Part shown: one piece after another, positions 47,801-60,640 of the stretch
Layout of the letters: every line of letters begins with the position of its first letter
Numbering within the stretch: the first letter of the stretch is position 1
Assembly: GCA_007922305.1 (NCBI GenBank)
Contig: ML677386.1
Coordinates: 13,869,830-13,933,829, forward strand
Reading direction: 5' to 3'
From: Dermatemys mawii
Taxonomy: Eukaryota; Chordata; Testudines; Dermatemydidae
Length of the DNA stretch: 64,000 bases
The notes under the pieces: generated by a model
Told to the model about the DNA's origin: nothing
Databases searched by the model: none
Seen by the model: only the letters and a program-made list of their open reading frames with translations
Translations under genes and position numbers: made by a program

Positions 47801-48684
47801 TTGGCTAGATTAGTACAGCACTAGGTTTTTGGGACCTGACAGTATTGTCATCAGTTATGTACTTTGCAAGAACAAGCTGCATAAGTTCAGGGCCTTTCAT
47901 ATTTTATTGGTGGAGAAAAAATTTGGGGCACAAAATCCAGGGTTTAGTCATATATGAGGCAACCTCTGAACCTGTGCCTTTTATGTACAGAGCCTTGTGT
48001 TAAAATAATTCTCTTCTGGCCTGCAGCACTCTGCAACCTTTGGAGCTCCATAAGTGTCACTCCTTAAATAGCCAGTAATTATTATGATTTTTTTTCAGAT
48101 GATGGGAGACACAGTCTCCTGAGAAGTACGGCACCAACTCTAAAATACTAGTGTCCCCTTCTGTGTCATTCAAGAACCAGAGCTAGAAGCTGGGACACTT
48201 TGTTCGCTATGTGACCTTGAACAAGTCACTTACCCCTGTTTTACCTCATGTTCCCCGCATGGAAAATGGTGTAATGTATACTTGACTTTTGAGGGCTTGT
48301 GATAACAAATTACACTTACAGCTAAGTATAATTTAATTATGGTTCTCATAGCAGGAGACTGATTCTAGAATGGGAATTCAGAGCTTTATTTTGTATATCA
48401 ACTGCTAGGTCCCTTGAGCCAACTTGATGTATGTTTTCTTTTTCAAGCCCTCTAAACAATAAGCAGTATTGAAACTTTAATTTGTATAATTCTTAAACTA
48501 ATGCATAAAAATTTAATTTTACTTGAAGCTCTGCTGACTTGTAGGATATACTGACAAACTTGATGTGTTTGGTGTCCGTACTTGTCAAGCTCTTTATTTA
48601 AGAAGTTAGGTAAAAGGTTCTAACTTTTTTTATTCTACAAAGATGATTACAAATTATCATTGATCTATTACATAATCTTTGCAG
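44861..48684. other. Intron 1 segment before FMN2 exon 2
   Basis: AT-rich. A weak CR1-like tail (CCAGACTAGATGATCCTTG) lies at about 45895. No other repeat or gene recognised. Confidence 0.45.
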
Positions 48685-48851
48685 GACGAACTCTCCTGGA
48701 AAAACTGTTCAGCCAGCAGGAGAATGCCCCACAGGAAGAAGCAGAAAAGCTATGTTCTAGGATCATTGCGATGGGACTTCTGCTTCCTTTCAGTGATTGT
48801 TTCAGAGAACCATGTAATCAGAGTGCACAGCAGAGCATGCCCACATTTGAT
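48685..48851 (+). CDS. FMN2: FMN2 (formin-2), second coding exon
   Basis: Exon of 167 bases: two bases complete the split Gly codon, then 55 codons. It begins [13 protein letters not shown], contains [20 protein letters not shown] and ends PTFD, matching the region that follows NVFTG in mammalian FMN2. The acceptor is TCTTTGCAG|GA and the donor GAT|GTAAGT. The entry phase (1) fits the exon 1 donor; the exit is phase 0. Compared with the human protein as I know it there are only a few substitutions and no indel, so this block is far better conserved than most of exon 1. The next mammalian residues (around DQLYTWAA) were not found downstream in the window, so exon 3 probably lies beyond 64000. 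The exon is isolated by 22 kb of intron on the left and at least 15 kb on the right. Confidence 0.97.
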
Positions 48852-49296
48852 GTAAGTTGCAGAATTTATATTGTAGATACTTCTTATGAACAATTTTAAT
48901 TATCAATGGTTTGTGATACCTATTGATCTAGGAAAATTCTCCTCGTAGAGAAAAATTTTCCCCCTATGATCAAGCGACTAAAATTGTCATATTAAACATG
49001 AGAAACTAAATTTAGTGCTTGGGTCCATACATGTTCATGACTGGATATACAAAACATAATGGAAACAATTATTTTCCTTTCCTATAACATGGTCTCCCTC
49101 AAGATTTGAGGGCATAATGGTAGTGTCTGCCACATTGCTGTGCTGTAGCTATTATTTTCACCAATTTACACCAATCTTTTTCTCTTTTTCGTAGGAAGGT
49201 ATACAGAGCTTTCTGCATTTCAATCATGAGATTATACCTGGTCTCCTGCAAGTCCAGTGGTAGCTTCACTGGAAAACCAACAGTATACTATTCTGT

Positions 49297-49642
49297 CAGT
49301 GCCAGATTCAGTAATTTTTGGGGCCTGATGTACAATGGCGATTGGGGGGACATTTTCCCTGCTTCTGGGGAGAGGGGTTGAGTCCTACTCTCTGACTCAG
49401 AGGCCTTGGAGAGTGTGTGTGTGTGTTGGAGGACAAGCCCACCTGCCCTCTCCCTGTAAGGGAACCTGACCTGCAGAGCTGGCCCAGCTCCTTCCTCTGC
49501 TGTTGCCACAGCTTGCAGTCAGGGCTCTTTTATTGCTCCTTCCCCCTTCCCCCACTGTTTCTGCCTCCATTTGCCCAACATTCCGAGATGAGGTGGGGCC
49601 TGCTGAAGTGTACCAAGTGCACAGTTTGATAATCTGGTCCTG
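49297..49642. mobile_element. hAT-like MITE, 346 bp
   Basis: Ends CAGTGCCAGATT and AATCTGGTCCTG are inverted with 10 of 12 matches and resemble the ends of the element at 41557. Flanks TATTCTGT and CATGCTGC match at 5 of 8. Contains a (GT)n tract at about 49411-49424. Confidence 0.55.
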
Positions 49643-49704
49643 CATGCTGCCATGAAAATCCACAGAACTCCAGTGGGATGTCTACCCTAAGGTTTATTTT
49701 TATA

Positions 49705-51745
49705 GTAGGAGTCATAGATTTGTAGTATTGGAAAGAACCTTGAGAGGTCATCTAATCCAGTGCTCTACACTAATGTCAGAACTGAATATTATCTAGACCA
49801 TCCATGACATGTTTTTCTAACCTACTCTTAAAAATCTACAATGATGGAGATTCCACAACCTCCCCAGGCAGCTTCTTCCATGCTTAACTACCCCGTTAGA
49901 AAGTTTTTCCTAATGTCATAAGAACGGCCATACTGGATCACACTAGAAGTCCATCTAGCCCAGTATTCTGTCTTCCCACAGTGGCCAGTGCCAGGTGCCC
50001 CAAAGGGAATGAATAAAAGAGGTAATCATGAAGTGATCCATCCCTTGTTGCCAATTCCTAGAACCTAAACTGCCCTTGCTGCAGTTTAAGTTCATTCCTT
50101 CGTGTCCTATCCTCATAGGTTAAATAGAACCATTTTTTTTACTCTTTTTAACAACTTTTTATGTACTTGAAAACTGTTATCATGTCCCCCCTCAGTTGCC
50201 TTTTCTCCAGACTAAAGTGCCCCCTCCCTTTTTTTAAATTTTCCCTCATAGGTCATTTTCTAATCTTTTAGTCAGTTTTGTTGCTCTTCTCTGGGCTTTC
50301 TGCAGTTTGTCCACATCTTTCCTGAAATGTGGCACCCATAACTGGACACAATAGTCCAGTTGTGGCCTAATCAGCATGGAGTAAAGCAGATTGAATTACT
50401 TCTTGTGTCTTGGTTATGACATACCTGCTAATACATCCCAGAATGATGTGTGTGGGTGGTTTTTTTGTTTGTTTTTTTCTACAATGCTACACTGTTGACT
50501 CTCATTTAGCTTTTGCTCCACTATGACCCCCAGATCCCTTTCTGCAGTACTCTTTCCTTGGCAATCATTTCCAATTTTGTCTGTGTGCAACTGATTGTTC
50601 CTTTCTAAGTGGAGTACTTTTTATTTGTCCTTATTGCATTCATTCTGTTTACTTCAGACCATTTTTCCAGTTTGTACAGATCATTTTGCACTTGGAACCC
50701 ATCCCAGCTTGGTGGTGTCCACAAATTTATAAGTGTACTCTTCATGCCATTATTTAAATCATTGAAGATATGGGACTGAACTGGATCCAGAACTAATCCC
50801 TGTGGGAGGCCGCTTGACATGCCCTTCCAGTTTGACAGTAAACCACTGATAACTATTCTCTGGGAACAGTTTTCCAACAAGTTCTGCACCCTTTGTATAG
50901 CAGTTCCATCTAGGTAGTATTTCTGTAATTTATTTATGAGAAGGTCATGAGAGATTGTATCAAAAGCCTTACTAAAGTCAAGATATACCACATCCACTGC
51001 TTCCCCCTGTCCACAAGGCTTGTTACCGTTTCAAAGAAAGTGTTAGGTTGGTTTGACACGATTTGTTCTTGACAAATGCATGCTGACTGTTGCTTATCAA
51101 CTTATTATCTTCCAGATGTCTGCAAATTGATTTCTTAATTATTTGATCCATTATCTTTCTGGATACTATTCTCCTTTTCATAGATTGACACTATGTTTGC
51201 GTTTTCCAGTTCTCTGCAGTCTCAGCCTGTTTTCCATGACTTTTTGAAGATAATCACTAATGGCTCAGATATCTCCTCAGTCAGCTCCTTGAGTATATCA
51301 GGCCCTGGTGACTGGAAAACATCTCACTTGTCTAAGTAATTTTTAACTTATTTCCCCATTTTAGCTTCTGATCCTACTCATTTTCACTGGCATTCATTAA
51401 GTTAGATGTCCAGTTTCTATTAAACTTTTTTTGGTAAAAACTGAAACAAAAAAAAAAATCTTTTAGCACTTCTGCCATTTGCACAATTGTTGTTGTTTTT
51501 CCCCTCGGGGGGGGGGGGGGGTAGTGGGCCTCCCCTGTACTTAGTCTTTCTCTTGCTTCTAATACATTTATAGAATGTTTTCTTGTTACCATTTGTCTCT
51601 AGCTAGATTAATCTCATTTTGTGCCTGCGCCTTTCTTATCATGTCCCTACATACAGTACTTGTGTTGTTTATATTCATCCTTCATAATTTGACCTAGTTT
51701 CCACTTTTTGTGGGACTCCTTTTTGAGTTTCAGATCAAACATCTG
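49705..51745 (-). repeat. CR1 LINE, about 2 kb, antisense, inactive
   Basis: The minus strand at 50605-50997 reads VVYLDFSKAFDTISHDLL, then VISGLLSNWKGMSSGLPQG, the CR1 reverse transcriptase core. The following FADD catalytic box is replaced by unrelated residues, so the enzyme is dead. The 3' end (49705-49920) is an older CR1 UTR, and a CATAAG/AACGGCCATACTGG-type tail (about 49920-50070) of another subfamily sits in it. 51000-51745 matches the upstream ORF2 region in complement. A G15 run (51507-51521) lies inside. Confidence 0.85.
51507..51521. repeat. Homopolymer G15
   Basis: Run of 15 G inside the antisense CR1; length probably polymorphic. Confidence 0.9.
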
Positions 51746-52320
51746 AACAAAGCACCATGGTGGGAAAGTTAGGTTTAGGGGTAGAGCACTGTCTGTTGTC
51801 AGAAGTAACCAGCAGTCAGTGTCCTCTTTGTGACAGAGCCATACCATCTTCCCATGGGGGCGTGGCAACAGTCCTCTCTAGCTGGATAGTGTCCTCTGAC
51901 TTGCACTTCTCCATATAGATACACTCAATGAATTACTCATATGTATGGATTCTCCTCAGCCTGGCCACCACCTCCTGTAGCTCTCCCTTCTGCTTCCTAA
52001 GAGATTCCACCAGCAGGCACACACTGGATGGTCCCCTAAGCTTGGCTTTCTGAGAGTGGGAAATGGAGGCCACAGTCTCTGCAAATACACACCAGGATCT
52101 GAGTAGAGGCATCCATGGTTAGGTTCTTTGTCTGGATGCAGGTGGAGGAGACAAGAATAGCATTGGACCTGGCAGTGCAGCTTTTCTTCTCAGGCGATTA
52201 TTTTATGAAATATAATGCTAGTATAGGCCAGCTTCTTCAGTTAGTTGGCTCTAGTGCTATCACTGGTGGTGCTGCACCACTATTACCAATTATGTGAAAT
52301 GTTAAGGTGTGTATGTGTGG
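51746..52320 (-). repeat. Possible CR1 ORF1 / 5' region, antisense
   Basis: The complement contains CAGGAGGTGGTGGCCAGGCT, then GAGGAGAATCC, and a CRDCGLHFPL-like start, reminiscent of CR1 ORF1. It directly abuts the CR1 ORF2 portion in the expected order. If correct, this copy is less truncated than usual. No continuous frame remains. Confidence 0.35.
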
Positions 52321-54899
52321 GGGAAGTCTAGTATAGACTGAGATGCAGTTGCCCTTTTCTTTATCCGGAATAACAAAATCACCTACTGGTGCCTGAGTTT
52401 AATTATTATTTAGGTGTTTTTTATTGTGTAATGCTCTCTTATTCATCATTTGATCTTAGTGACATGTCCTTTGTTTACTTTGATCAAGATAATTAATATA
52501 TTTCTTTAATTAATATCACTTTACGTGTTCAAAATGCTGTACACATATTAGGTAACTCCTGCAATACCTTTGTGGGAAAGTATCTCCATTTTATACTCAA
52601 TGAAACCAAGGCATTGAGAAGCTATGTGGTGTACACAAGGAGACCTAGTGAGTTAGTGGCATTGCTGAGATGAAACTCCAGGCCTCTTGACTTTCAGAGT
52701 ATAATGCTTTCCTAAATAGTAGCTAATAGTGTAATTTAACAGTTGGTAAAATACAAAAACTGAAATGACCATAGTTGGAATATGTCTGTCTAAACAATTT
52801 TTTAAAAGTCCTAGTGATCAGTCCCAGATAATTCAGTTCGTGTGGGGCATAACTCTAGGATTTATATGAGAATAGTTGACAATCTATATGAAGAAGTTCT
52901 GTTATCTGATTTTGGGACTGAATTAAAGATATTGTCAAATGGGCACTTAAAACTAATTCAGGCAATTATAAAACACTGTGAAAATTATAAAATTGAAAGT
53001 GCACAGCTACAAGTATTGCCTAAGGTTACTAAAGAAAGCTTATGGGGAAAATGACCCATAGTGGTGGGGTGTGGGGTGTGTTTTTGTGTGTGTGTGTCAC
53101 TGCTTCAGGGTTAACTGTATCTTGGCTCACCCCATGGTCTTCCTGAAGGGCATCCACTTAAGGTTTCACGCTCCTGGCCATCACCTCTCTGGTAGAAACC
53201 TGTTTCAGTTCACTCTGGACCAAGCGTTTAGGCTTGCAGTTCCTCTGCACATCTCTGACTTCTGCAGCAGATCTGACCAGGGTCCAGTGCCAGGAGTTAA
53301 ATCTCTCACCAGGACTACAACAGTGTACACCAGTTACCAACCAGTCTTCACAAAGCAAAATACATTTAGTCATAAGGTTAAAGAGAAAACATATAAAAAT
53401 AAAAGTTCCTACATGCTTACTAAATGCTTCTCAGAGGTCAGTCCCAACTTCAGCATAGGGCTCTGATCAGTTTTAGTCTTACCAAATCTTCTGATAGGGA
53501 GCACCATGGGCAAATGTAGTAGTTGAAACTACTTTTCTAATTCATTTTACTTTTAATTGATTGTTGAGTTGACTATGTCCCTTTAACTTTTTTTTTAAAA
53601 AATGTTTTGGTATTTTTTTAAACTCATGTTCTATAGCTTTGGTGCAATGGTGGGTTGCTACAATTCACCAGGAGTGACAGGGAGCAGCAAGAAATTGTAC
53701 CATATACATTTTTGACAGCTCATAGCTTCAGTCCCTCTTGCTTTAAAATTTGTGCAGCTAACTTCTCCAGATTTCCTGGTAACATTCTTTTCTACATGTA
53801 TTTAAGAAAAATGCAGCCAAGTGCCCCACATGAAAATATTGTAACTGATCATTGCTTGCTTGTTTTATTTTGTTCAAATTGGGCCAAAAAATAAGGAAAA
53901 ACACCATCTCTTATGTAAGCAAGATGATTATTCTGGAAGTCATTCACCAATCATGTTGGTTAGAGGATAGAGTAGCTTAAGAAGTGGGATCTGTGGCCAG
54001 CTAAGGAGTTTTATGAGTATTTGCTTCAGCCTCGTCCATTTAAGATGTTATTGGCCTATCAAGATTGACAGTATTTATTTTGAAACTAGTTATGAGACAA
54101 CAAATACTCTGCTACCATGTGATGATTCTCAGGTTCTTAAACTGAGCTCAATCATTCTTCCTGTAATGTGATGATGGCAAAATGTTCTCTTGTTGCAGCC
54201 TCAGTGATAACTTTTTTGTTAGAGCTTCTGTGGGAGAAGAGGCTAACTACTATTTGGTCATGCAGGAAAAATATAATAAACAGGAAACTCTCTAGAAGAT
54301 GTAGTGCAAGTTCTCTCTCAGAAAGAAAGAAAGAGTTCTTCAGAATCCAGACATTTCTAGATGTTTTAATTTCATATATATGTTCCATAAAATATAACTC
54401 ATAAAAATTATGACCTGCAGAACTTGTGTGGTAACAATAACAAAATATACTTTGTACTACATTCTCATTTGACCTGTAGATGTGAGGATCCACAAGTCTT
54501 GAAGCTTCTTCTGCGGATCCCCAAGCAATCTTCACATTCCTGCTGCCATCTGGCAGCTTGTTAGTAACTAGGAGACTGAATGGCTAATGGAAACCTACAC
54601 CCACCAGAAGGACTGCCCATGGGAGTCCTGAGTGGAGGAGTGTCCAGCCCCACTGATTGTTCTGGTTGTGCTATTTGAGCAAGAAGGAGGCATAAGAAGT
54701 TGTCTGTGCAACTTGGGTGAATTCTGGGCTGGCTGGTAATTCAGGCCCTGCCTTTTCACTGGACTTATAAGCTCTGCTTCCCTGCCTCACTTCTCAGCCT
54801 TGCCCTTAGTCTCTGACTCTGATCCTTAGCTCAACCTCTGATTCTGGTCCTGACCCTTGACTGTGACTCCTGCTCTGACCACTAAGTCTGACTGCCCCA
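52321..54899. other. Intron 2 segment, no gene
   Basis: AT-rich. (GT)n at about 53076-53098. 53100-53460 may be an old LTR-element piece. 54551-54900 is a GC-richer, CTCTGACTCTG-repeating stretch that may also be LTR-derived. No ends were resolved for either. Confidence 0.35.
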
Positions 54900-56059
54900 G
54901 CCCTACTCATGACAGAAGCCCTCGTTCAACTCTCCCATTCACCAAAAGAGCCATTCATTTGACCTGGTCTTCATCAAGCACTGCTCTCTCTCTGATCTAT
55001 CTGTTGCCAAGTTCCCCTCTCCAACCATCACCCATCAGCCTCGGCTCCATGCCCTATTACGTGGCATTTCTGTGATTTCAATCCACCAGTGCTGATGACT
55101 TCTCACCTACTCATCCCTTTCCTCCTTTGTTGTTTGGTTTTTTTTCTTCACCCATAACTCTCTTGAGCCTTTCTCCCATCACAAGGTCCGCCCTGGCTAA
55201 CACCTAACATCCACTCCCAGGCTGACTTCCTCAGTTACAAATCCATTCGCTCTTCTTTGAGTTCTGCCATCTTCCTAGCTAAATAACTGTATTCCAGCTT
55301 AATTGAATCTGAGCTGCCTTTTTGCAACCTTGACTTGCTATTCAAACACTCTCCTTCTCTCTCTGCACAGAATCTCAATTTCTTTCAGGAGAAAAATGGC
55401 CAAATATAATCTGACCTTCCCTCTCTCCTCAGCTCACTTTCCCTTTGTCCTGGTCTTTCTATAATTGTCTCCTTCTCTCCTGTCACAGATGGAGAAATGT
55501 CTCATCTGCTATCATCCTCTAAGCCCTTACTTGCCCCAGTGATGCCCATCACATCTCCTGATCTTTCACCCACTCTCATCCTCTAGATTACTCTTCTGCT
55601 TAACCTTTCACTCTCCTTTGGGTTATTTCCCCTCACAATATAAACATATTTTAGTCTTAAAACCTAAAATAAACAAATACAAACATCACCACCCTACCCC
55701 GTCTTCTCATTTTAGTCTCTAAACTGATTGAATGCAGAGTTGGCAATTGCTGTCTGGAGTTCCTCTTCTCCAGTTCCAATTTAAGCCCTTGCAATCCAGT
55801 TCTACCCCTTGCAATTGATTGAAACTGCTTTCGCCAAAGTCTCTCATGAACTCATTTTAGTCAAATCTCAGAACCAGTACTTCATCCTCATCCTCAATCT
55901 CATCCTCCTTGATCACCTGTCAGCCACCTTTGACGTTGCTGACCATGCTATTCTTGAAATCTTGTCTTCCCTTGGTTTCTGTCCTTCCCTAGTTCTCCTC
56001 CTATTTCTCTAACTGCCCCTTCAGCGTATCCTTCAGACAATCCAGAGGAGGAGAGAAGT
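54900..56059 (+). repeat. L2 LINE, left part (endonuclease to RT)
   Basis: Pyrimidine-rich sense strand. TTTGACCTGGTCTTCATCAAGCACTG-like sequence near 54958 is the L2 endonuclease region. 55900-55975 reads LLDHLSATFDVADHAILE, the L2 reverse transcriptase block (functional copies have AFDTVDH). Interrupted by stops, then by the CR1 at about 56060. Confidence 0.75.
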
Positions 56060-56837
56060 TCCTCGCGAATAGTTCTCTGAAGACATCCACAGGTGCAATG
56101 GCGGTCAAAAAAGTAAATGGGATGTTAAGAATCATTAAAAAAGGCATAGAGAATAAGGCAGAGGATATCTTATTGCCCTTATATAAATCCATGGTGCACC
56201 CACATCTCGAATACTGCATACAGATATGGTCATATCATCTCAAAAAAGATATACTGGCATTAGAAAGATTCAGAGAAGGGCAACTAAAATGATTAGGGAT
56301 TTTGAAGAGGTCTCGTATGAGGAGAGATTAAATAGGCTAGGACTTCTCAGTTGGAAAAGAGGAGACTAATGGGGGGATATGATAGAGGTATATAAAAACA
56401 TGAGTGGTGTGGAGAAAGTGAATAAGGAAAAGTTATTGTTCCCATAATATAACAACTAGGGGCCAGCAAATGAAATTAATGGGCAGCAGGTTTAAAACAA
56501 ATAGAAGGAAGTTCTTCTTCACACAGCACACAGTCAACCTGTGGAACTCTTGCCTGAGGAGGTTGTGAAGGCTAGGACTATAACAGGGTTTAAAAGCGAA
56601 CTGGATAAATTCATGGAGGGTAAGTCCATTAATGGCTGTTAGTCAGCATGAGTAAGGAATGATGACTCTAGCCTCTATCTGTCAGAGGGTGGGGATGGAT
56701 GGCAGGAGAGAGATCACTTGATCATTACCTGTTTGGTTCACTCGCTCCAGGTCACCTGGCGTTGGCCACTGTCGGTAGACAGGATACTGGGTTGGATGAC
56801 CCTTTGATCTGACCCAGTACGGCCATTCTTATGTTCT
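56060..56837 (+). repeat. CR1 LINE 3' portion, sense, inside the L2
   Basis: Encodes MAVKKVNGMLRIIKKGIENK (56098 onward) and LEYCIQIWSYHLKKDILALE, the C-terminal part of CR1 ORF2, followed by the 3' UTR GGCCACTGTCGGTAGACAGG and the terminus CGGCCATTCTTATGTTC. 5'-truncated. It splits the L2, so it inserted later. Confidence 0.93.
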
Positions 56838-58150
56838 CTGTCCTTGGTCCTTCTTCTCTTCTTCCTCATCTCACCCACAAACACAAATTCAACTACTACC
56901 TCTGTGTGGATGATTCAGATTACCTCTACTCCAGTCCTGTCTCATTCTATCCAAACTATCTCTCTGACATCTCCTTGTTGATGTCTAGCTGTCAGCTCAA
57001 GATCAATGTGCTTATAAACAGGGTTCCTGAACTTCTCTCCTTCCTTAGAATGGATTTTTAAATGACCTCCTCATTGTCCACTGATTTCGAGGGGAACAGA
57101 ATTAGATAATGTTTGAGAATCATTCATTCATTGCTTAAAAAAAGAGTAAAACACAACAGAACTGTAGCACCTCCTCTACCTTTACTTCCAAAGCTAGGAA
57201 ACCAAGCTAATCCCCATACACTTTCTTCCATTCACTTCTAAATTAATCAAATGTGCCACTTAAAACTGTTCCCTCAAATTCCTCTCATCCAATCCATCCT
57301 GGATCTCCTGTAGTTTGGCTCCTGCCTTTCCATTATACTGAAAACAAGCGACTCTCTTTCTTGCTCGAAAAGCAGTTCAGTATCCTCCCTGAGGTCTGTT
57401 ACTTTTAACAATGGGAATCACATACATGTTATGATCTTATTGTCTCTTGTGACTCTCTGCTATCCTAATTTTTTCCTGCCTGTCTGTACTTCCAGCATGT
57501 CTTCTCTTGGGTTGTCATTATTCTCTCTCCTACAGGGCTTCTTTATTCTCTCTGTGGGTGATCACATGCATTTCTGTGGTTCCAATTCTGTCTTTACACA
57601 GTTGAATCAGATCCATTTCTCCCCTTTGACCTCAGTTCATTTCTGTTTTTGATTTTTGTTTATATATAGTTGCCAGGTTGTGGTATATAATGAGAGCAAT
57701 TGAAGGAGTTTGTTTACACTGTTGTCTAATGATTGTCAGCAATGCCCAGAACATGAGATGAACAATTATTTTATTTATTTCAGATTATACACATGTTCAA
57801 ATCTCACCCTCTTCATCTGAGATCCCTTCCTTGTTGTCTTCTAGTCATTTGAAGCTTAACATGGCTAAAGCTGAACTCCTGCTACTTCTCTGGAAACCAT
57901 CTCTGGGTCCCACATTTTCTGTCACTTCTGATAACACTGTCATCTTTTTTCTCACTTATACCTTTAACCTAGTTGGTCATCTTCAATTCCTCTGTGTCTT
58001 GGCAGTTCGTAGCGAAATCTTGCCCCTGCTTCCTTAGTAGCATTTCAAACATCTATCCTTTTTCTTTCTGTCCAAACACCCCAAACTTTCATCCTGGCCT
58101 CATTTCCCATCTTAATTTCTGTAACCTCTCCCCTCTGCATTAGGCAAGCT
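56838..58150 (+). repeat. L2 LINE, right part
   Basis: Resumes after the CR1. 56880-57005 reads YYLCVDDSDYLYSSP, then CQLKIN (degenerate YADDTQLY and HLKLN blocks). 57842-57890 reads SSHLKLNMAKAELLLLLW, the same L2 block again, so the region may combine two L2 copies. Ends near 58150 without a clear tail. Confidence 0.7.
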
Positions 58151-60494
58151 GTTTGATCCTTCTCCTCCATGCTCTTCAGGTGCAATTGAGGGTACAGAAG
58201 AGAGTTTCTCTGATTATTTCTGTGCCTGATGTCACAGTGGCCCTCATATTGGGAGGAAAGAAGAGTTCTGCTCTGTTCTTTTAGCCCTGTGGTGGAGGGT
58301 GCTCAGTTGATCTGTGGGGATGGTATGTACTAACTTGGGTCTGCACATAGTTGTGTGGGGCTGAAGTGTGCTCAGTGCAGACAGAATGTTGAGACAATTT
58401 AGCTGACAGCTTCAAACAAGCTTCTATTGGGTATATGATCTGCCATTTTTGGAGGCTTATAAGGTGGCCACAGGGATGGTGTCACCTGAATGTCACAGGG
58501 ATGACCCTCTTGTCAAATTTCAAATCTCAGCTACAAAGGATAGAGGCTCTTGAGCTTCTCAGTGAAATTGACGTAAGAATTTAACATGGGGTGGGGGACA
58601 CCATTTTTACCTAATTTCCTTCTTGGAAAAGGCGGGATTATTTTAGTTGATGTTTCCTCCCTGCCCCCTCACTGCCAGTTCCCCCACCCCCCCCAAAAAA
58701 AATAAAAACCAACAAAACACTCACAATGAAGCGAGCGTCTGGCATGGAAAATTTTAAGCCCAACGGTTTTAAAGTGGAAAAAGTTATGAGCAACTGAAAA
58801 CAGATGGCATCAGGTAACATCAACTACAGATCTCGCTACTAAATCTGCCAATAATAAAAAAAAAGGTAAGTTAATGTACTAAAACAGAAGCTGCAAAATA
58901 ATGCTCTAAGTTTGAAATTTCCAAAACTACTGGCTCTCTCTTAGAGATGAAATTAATTGGCTCTTAGAGGCCATACATTCTTGTTGGCCATAACATAATT
59001 TTGCTGTCTTTAGTTCTCAGTCTTGTTTTAAATCATCTTTAAAAATTCTATTTCAAAACAATACAACAATATCCAAATTAACTAACATACAATGTATAGC
59101 AAAAACTGGTTGGAGAAGTCCATACAAACAGTATTCACTCAATAGCCAATGATTATGAAACTTTAAAAAAGAAACCTTTTATCGGAACTCTCTGGTCCAA
59201 AGTGCTCTAATTGTTTAGCTATGCTAATATTCTTTTTCTTGACATGTAGGGTAAGTATAATGAACACTTTATAGAGATTTATATGCCAGTCCTTAATTAC
59301 TAAGGGATATTTTGTTGTTGAATAATCTTATTACTATAGTACAGCAGTGTTTCTAAGCTTTTTAGCACATTACCCCATTACATTATCCTATTATAGTAAT
59401 TATGCACAAGGTTCAGCTGGCTAAGCAGTTCATCTTTGGCAGGTTGATACACTGTGAAACCTGCACAGCAGTCACCTGTAAGCTATGGTCACATGTCTCA
59501 ATGGCTAGTAAAATCTCAACTCCTGTGAGTTCCTCCATGTTAATTATAATGTATCAGCCACTTGTTACATGAGCCATAAAAATAGCAGTCTCTTTGGGGC
59601 CATCAGCAGGTTCCAACAGTGTATTTATTAAACTTTGTTTTTCTTTAAAACTAAGGATGTTCAGTTGCTTACAAAAAAATCTGCCAATTTGCTATCCATA
59701 TCAGACCACTGTATTTAACTTTATTTTAAATATTTCCTGTACTTAGAATGGGAAATAGTGTAAATGCAATGTGGTGAATTTAACTATTGTAAGTAGTAAA
59801 TAGCCAATCCTTCATGATGCCTGCTTGGCTAATTCATACAATATAGAATTGAGTTAGGAACCCCCACCCCCATGGGTTGCTTTTCTCTTTTCTTGGAAGC
59901 AACTCTAAGCAGTTTTCTGTTTCTTTGGACATTGTGTTGAAAGATTAGAATTCTTTCTACTTCAAAATTGCTGAGGCCATCATTATATTTTTGCTTTTGA
60001 ATACTCCTTTTATATATGCGTTTTAGAATGAGTCCGAGGGTCTCTGCAGGGTAGTTTTAAATGATTAACCAAACTTTTTTCTTTTTAGGTAGTTTAGTTT
60101 CTGTTACTCAGCTGCACTTTATGGCTCTGCAACTATTTTTGTTTGCAATTAACATCATCACTTAAAATCTTCTTGATTATAAGCTGTGATCTTATTTCAA
60201 GATCTTGTTGCCTCTACACTGTGAGCTGTCAGATCTGTTTTAATTTGGTGGCATTTTTGAAGTATTAGCTCTGATTACTTCCATCACTGCTGAGACTGTT
60301 TTCTAAGCATGGCTTCCTTGGTAGGACTTCAGCATCTTTTAAAATGGGAAGAACTATGTTTACATTTTCTAGGATTTATTTTTCCTACCCCAGAGGGTAA
60401 GCTGCTAACTTTCTACACTGAGTGTCTGTATAGACAGATGTATTTGAGATGCTAGGACAGGAAATGTCCCTTTCTTGTGTTTGATGCTCTGGAA
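58151..60494. other. Intron 2 segment, nothing recognised
   Basis: AT-rich. A C/A-rich run lies at about 58680-58700. No gene or clear repeat. Confidence 0.45.
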
Positions 60495-60640
60495 CAGCAG
60501 TGTCCAATACGTTCACCACTAGCCATATATGGCTAATAGGCTATTGAATTGTGGCTAATGCATGTAGCTAATAAAAAAAATTCAAAACAGAAGTGTGACT
60601 AACAGTGTGGCTAGCATCAAATTTCTATTGGACACTGCTG
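60495..60640. mobile_element. hAT MITE, 146 bp, perfect 15-bp TIRs
   Basis: CAGCAGTGTCCAATA at 60495-60509 is perfectly inverted at 60626-60640. Flanks CTCTGGAA (60487-60494) and CCCTAGAA (60641-60648) match at 6 of 8 and fit the hAT target nTCTAGAn. Inside, AGCCATATATGGCTAA is a near-palindrome. No coding capacity. Confidence 0.88.

Larger units (their letters stand above)
26323..48684 (+). other. FMN2: FMN2 intron 1
   Basis: A 22,362-base intron bounded by GTGAGT and TTTGCAG, phase 1. It contains palindromic repeats, one MITE, two solo LTRs, hAT remnants, L2 tails and homopolymer runs, listed separately. No further FMN2-like exon and no other gene was recognised in it. Confidence 0.93.

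Noticed and set aside
49198..49262. Possible FMN2 exon 3 after a pyrimidine tract and TAG
   Set aside because: Translation shows nothing like the expected next FMN2 block in any frame.
52842..53054. 70-codon frame resembling a compact helical protein
   Set aside because: No family match, no splice sites, no conservation evidence available; kept as non-coding.
54152..54535. 127-codon minus-strand frame
   Set aside because: Aromatic- and Leu-rich translation of AT-rich DNA with no recognisable family.
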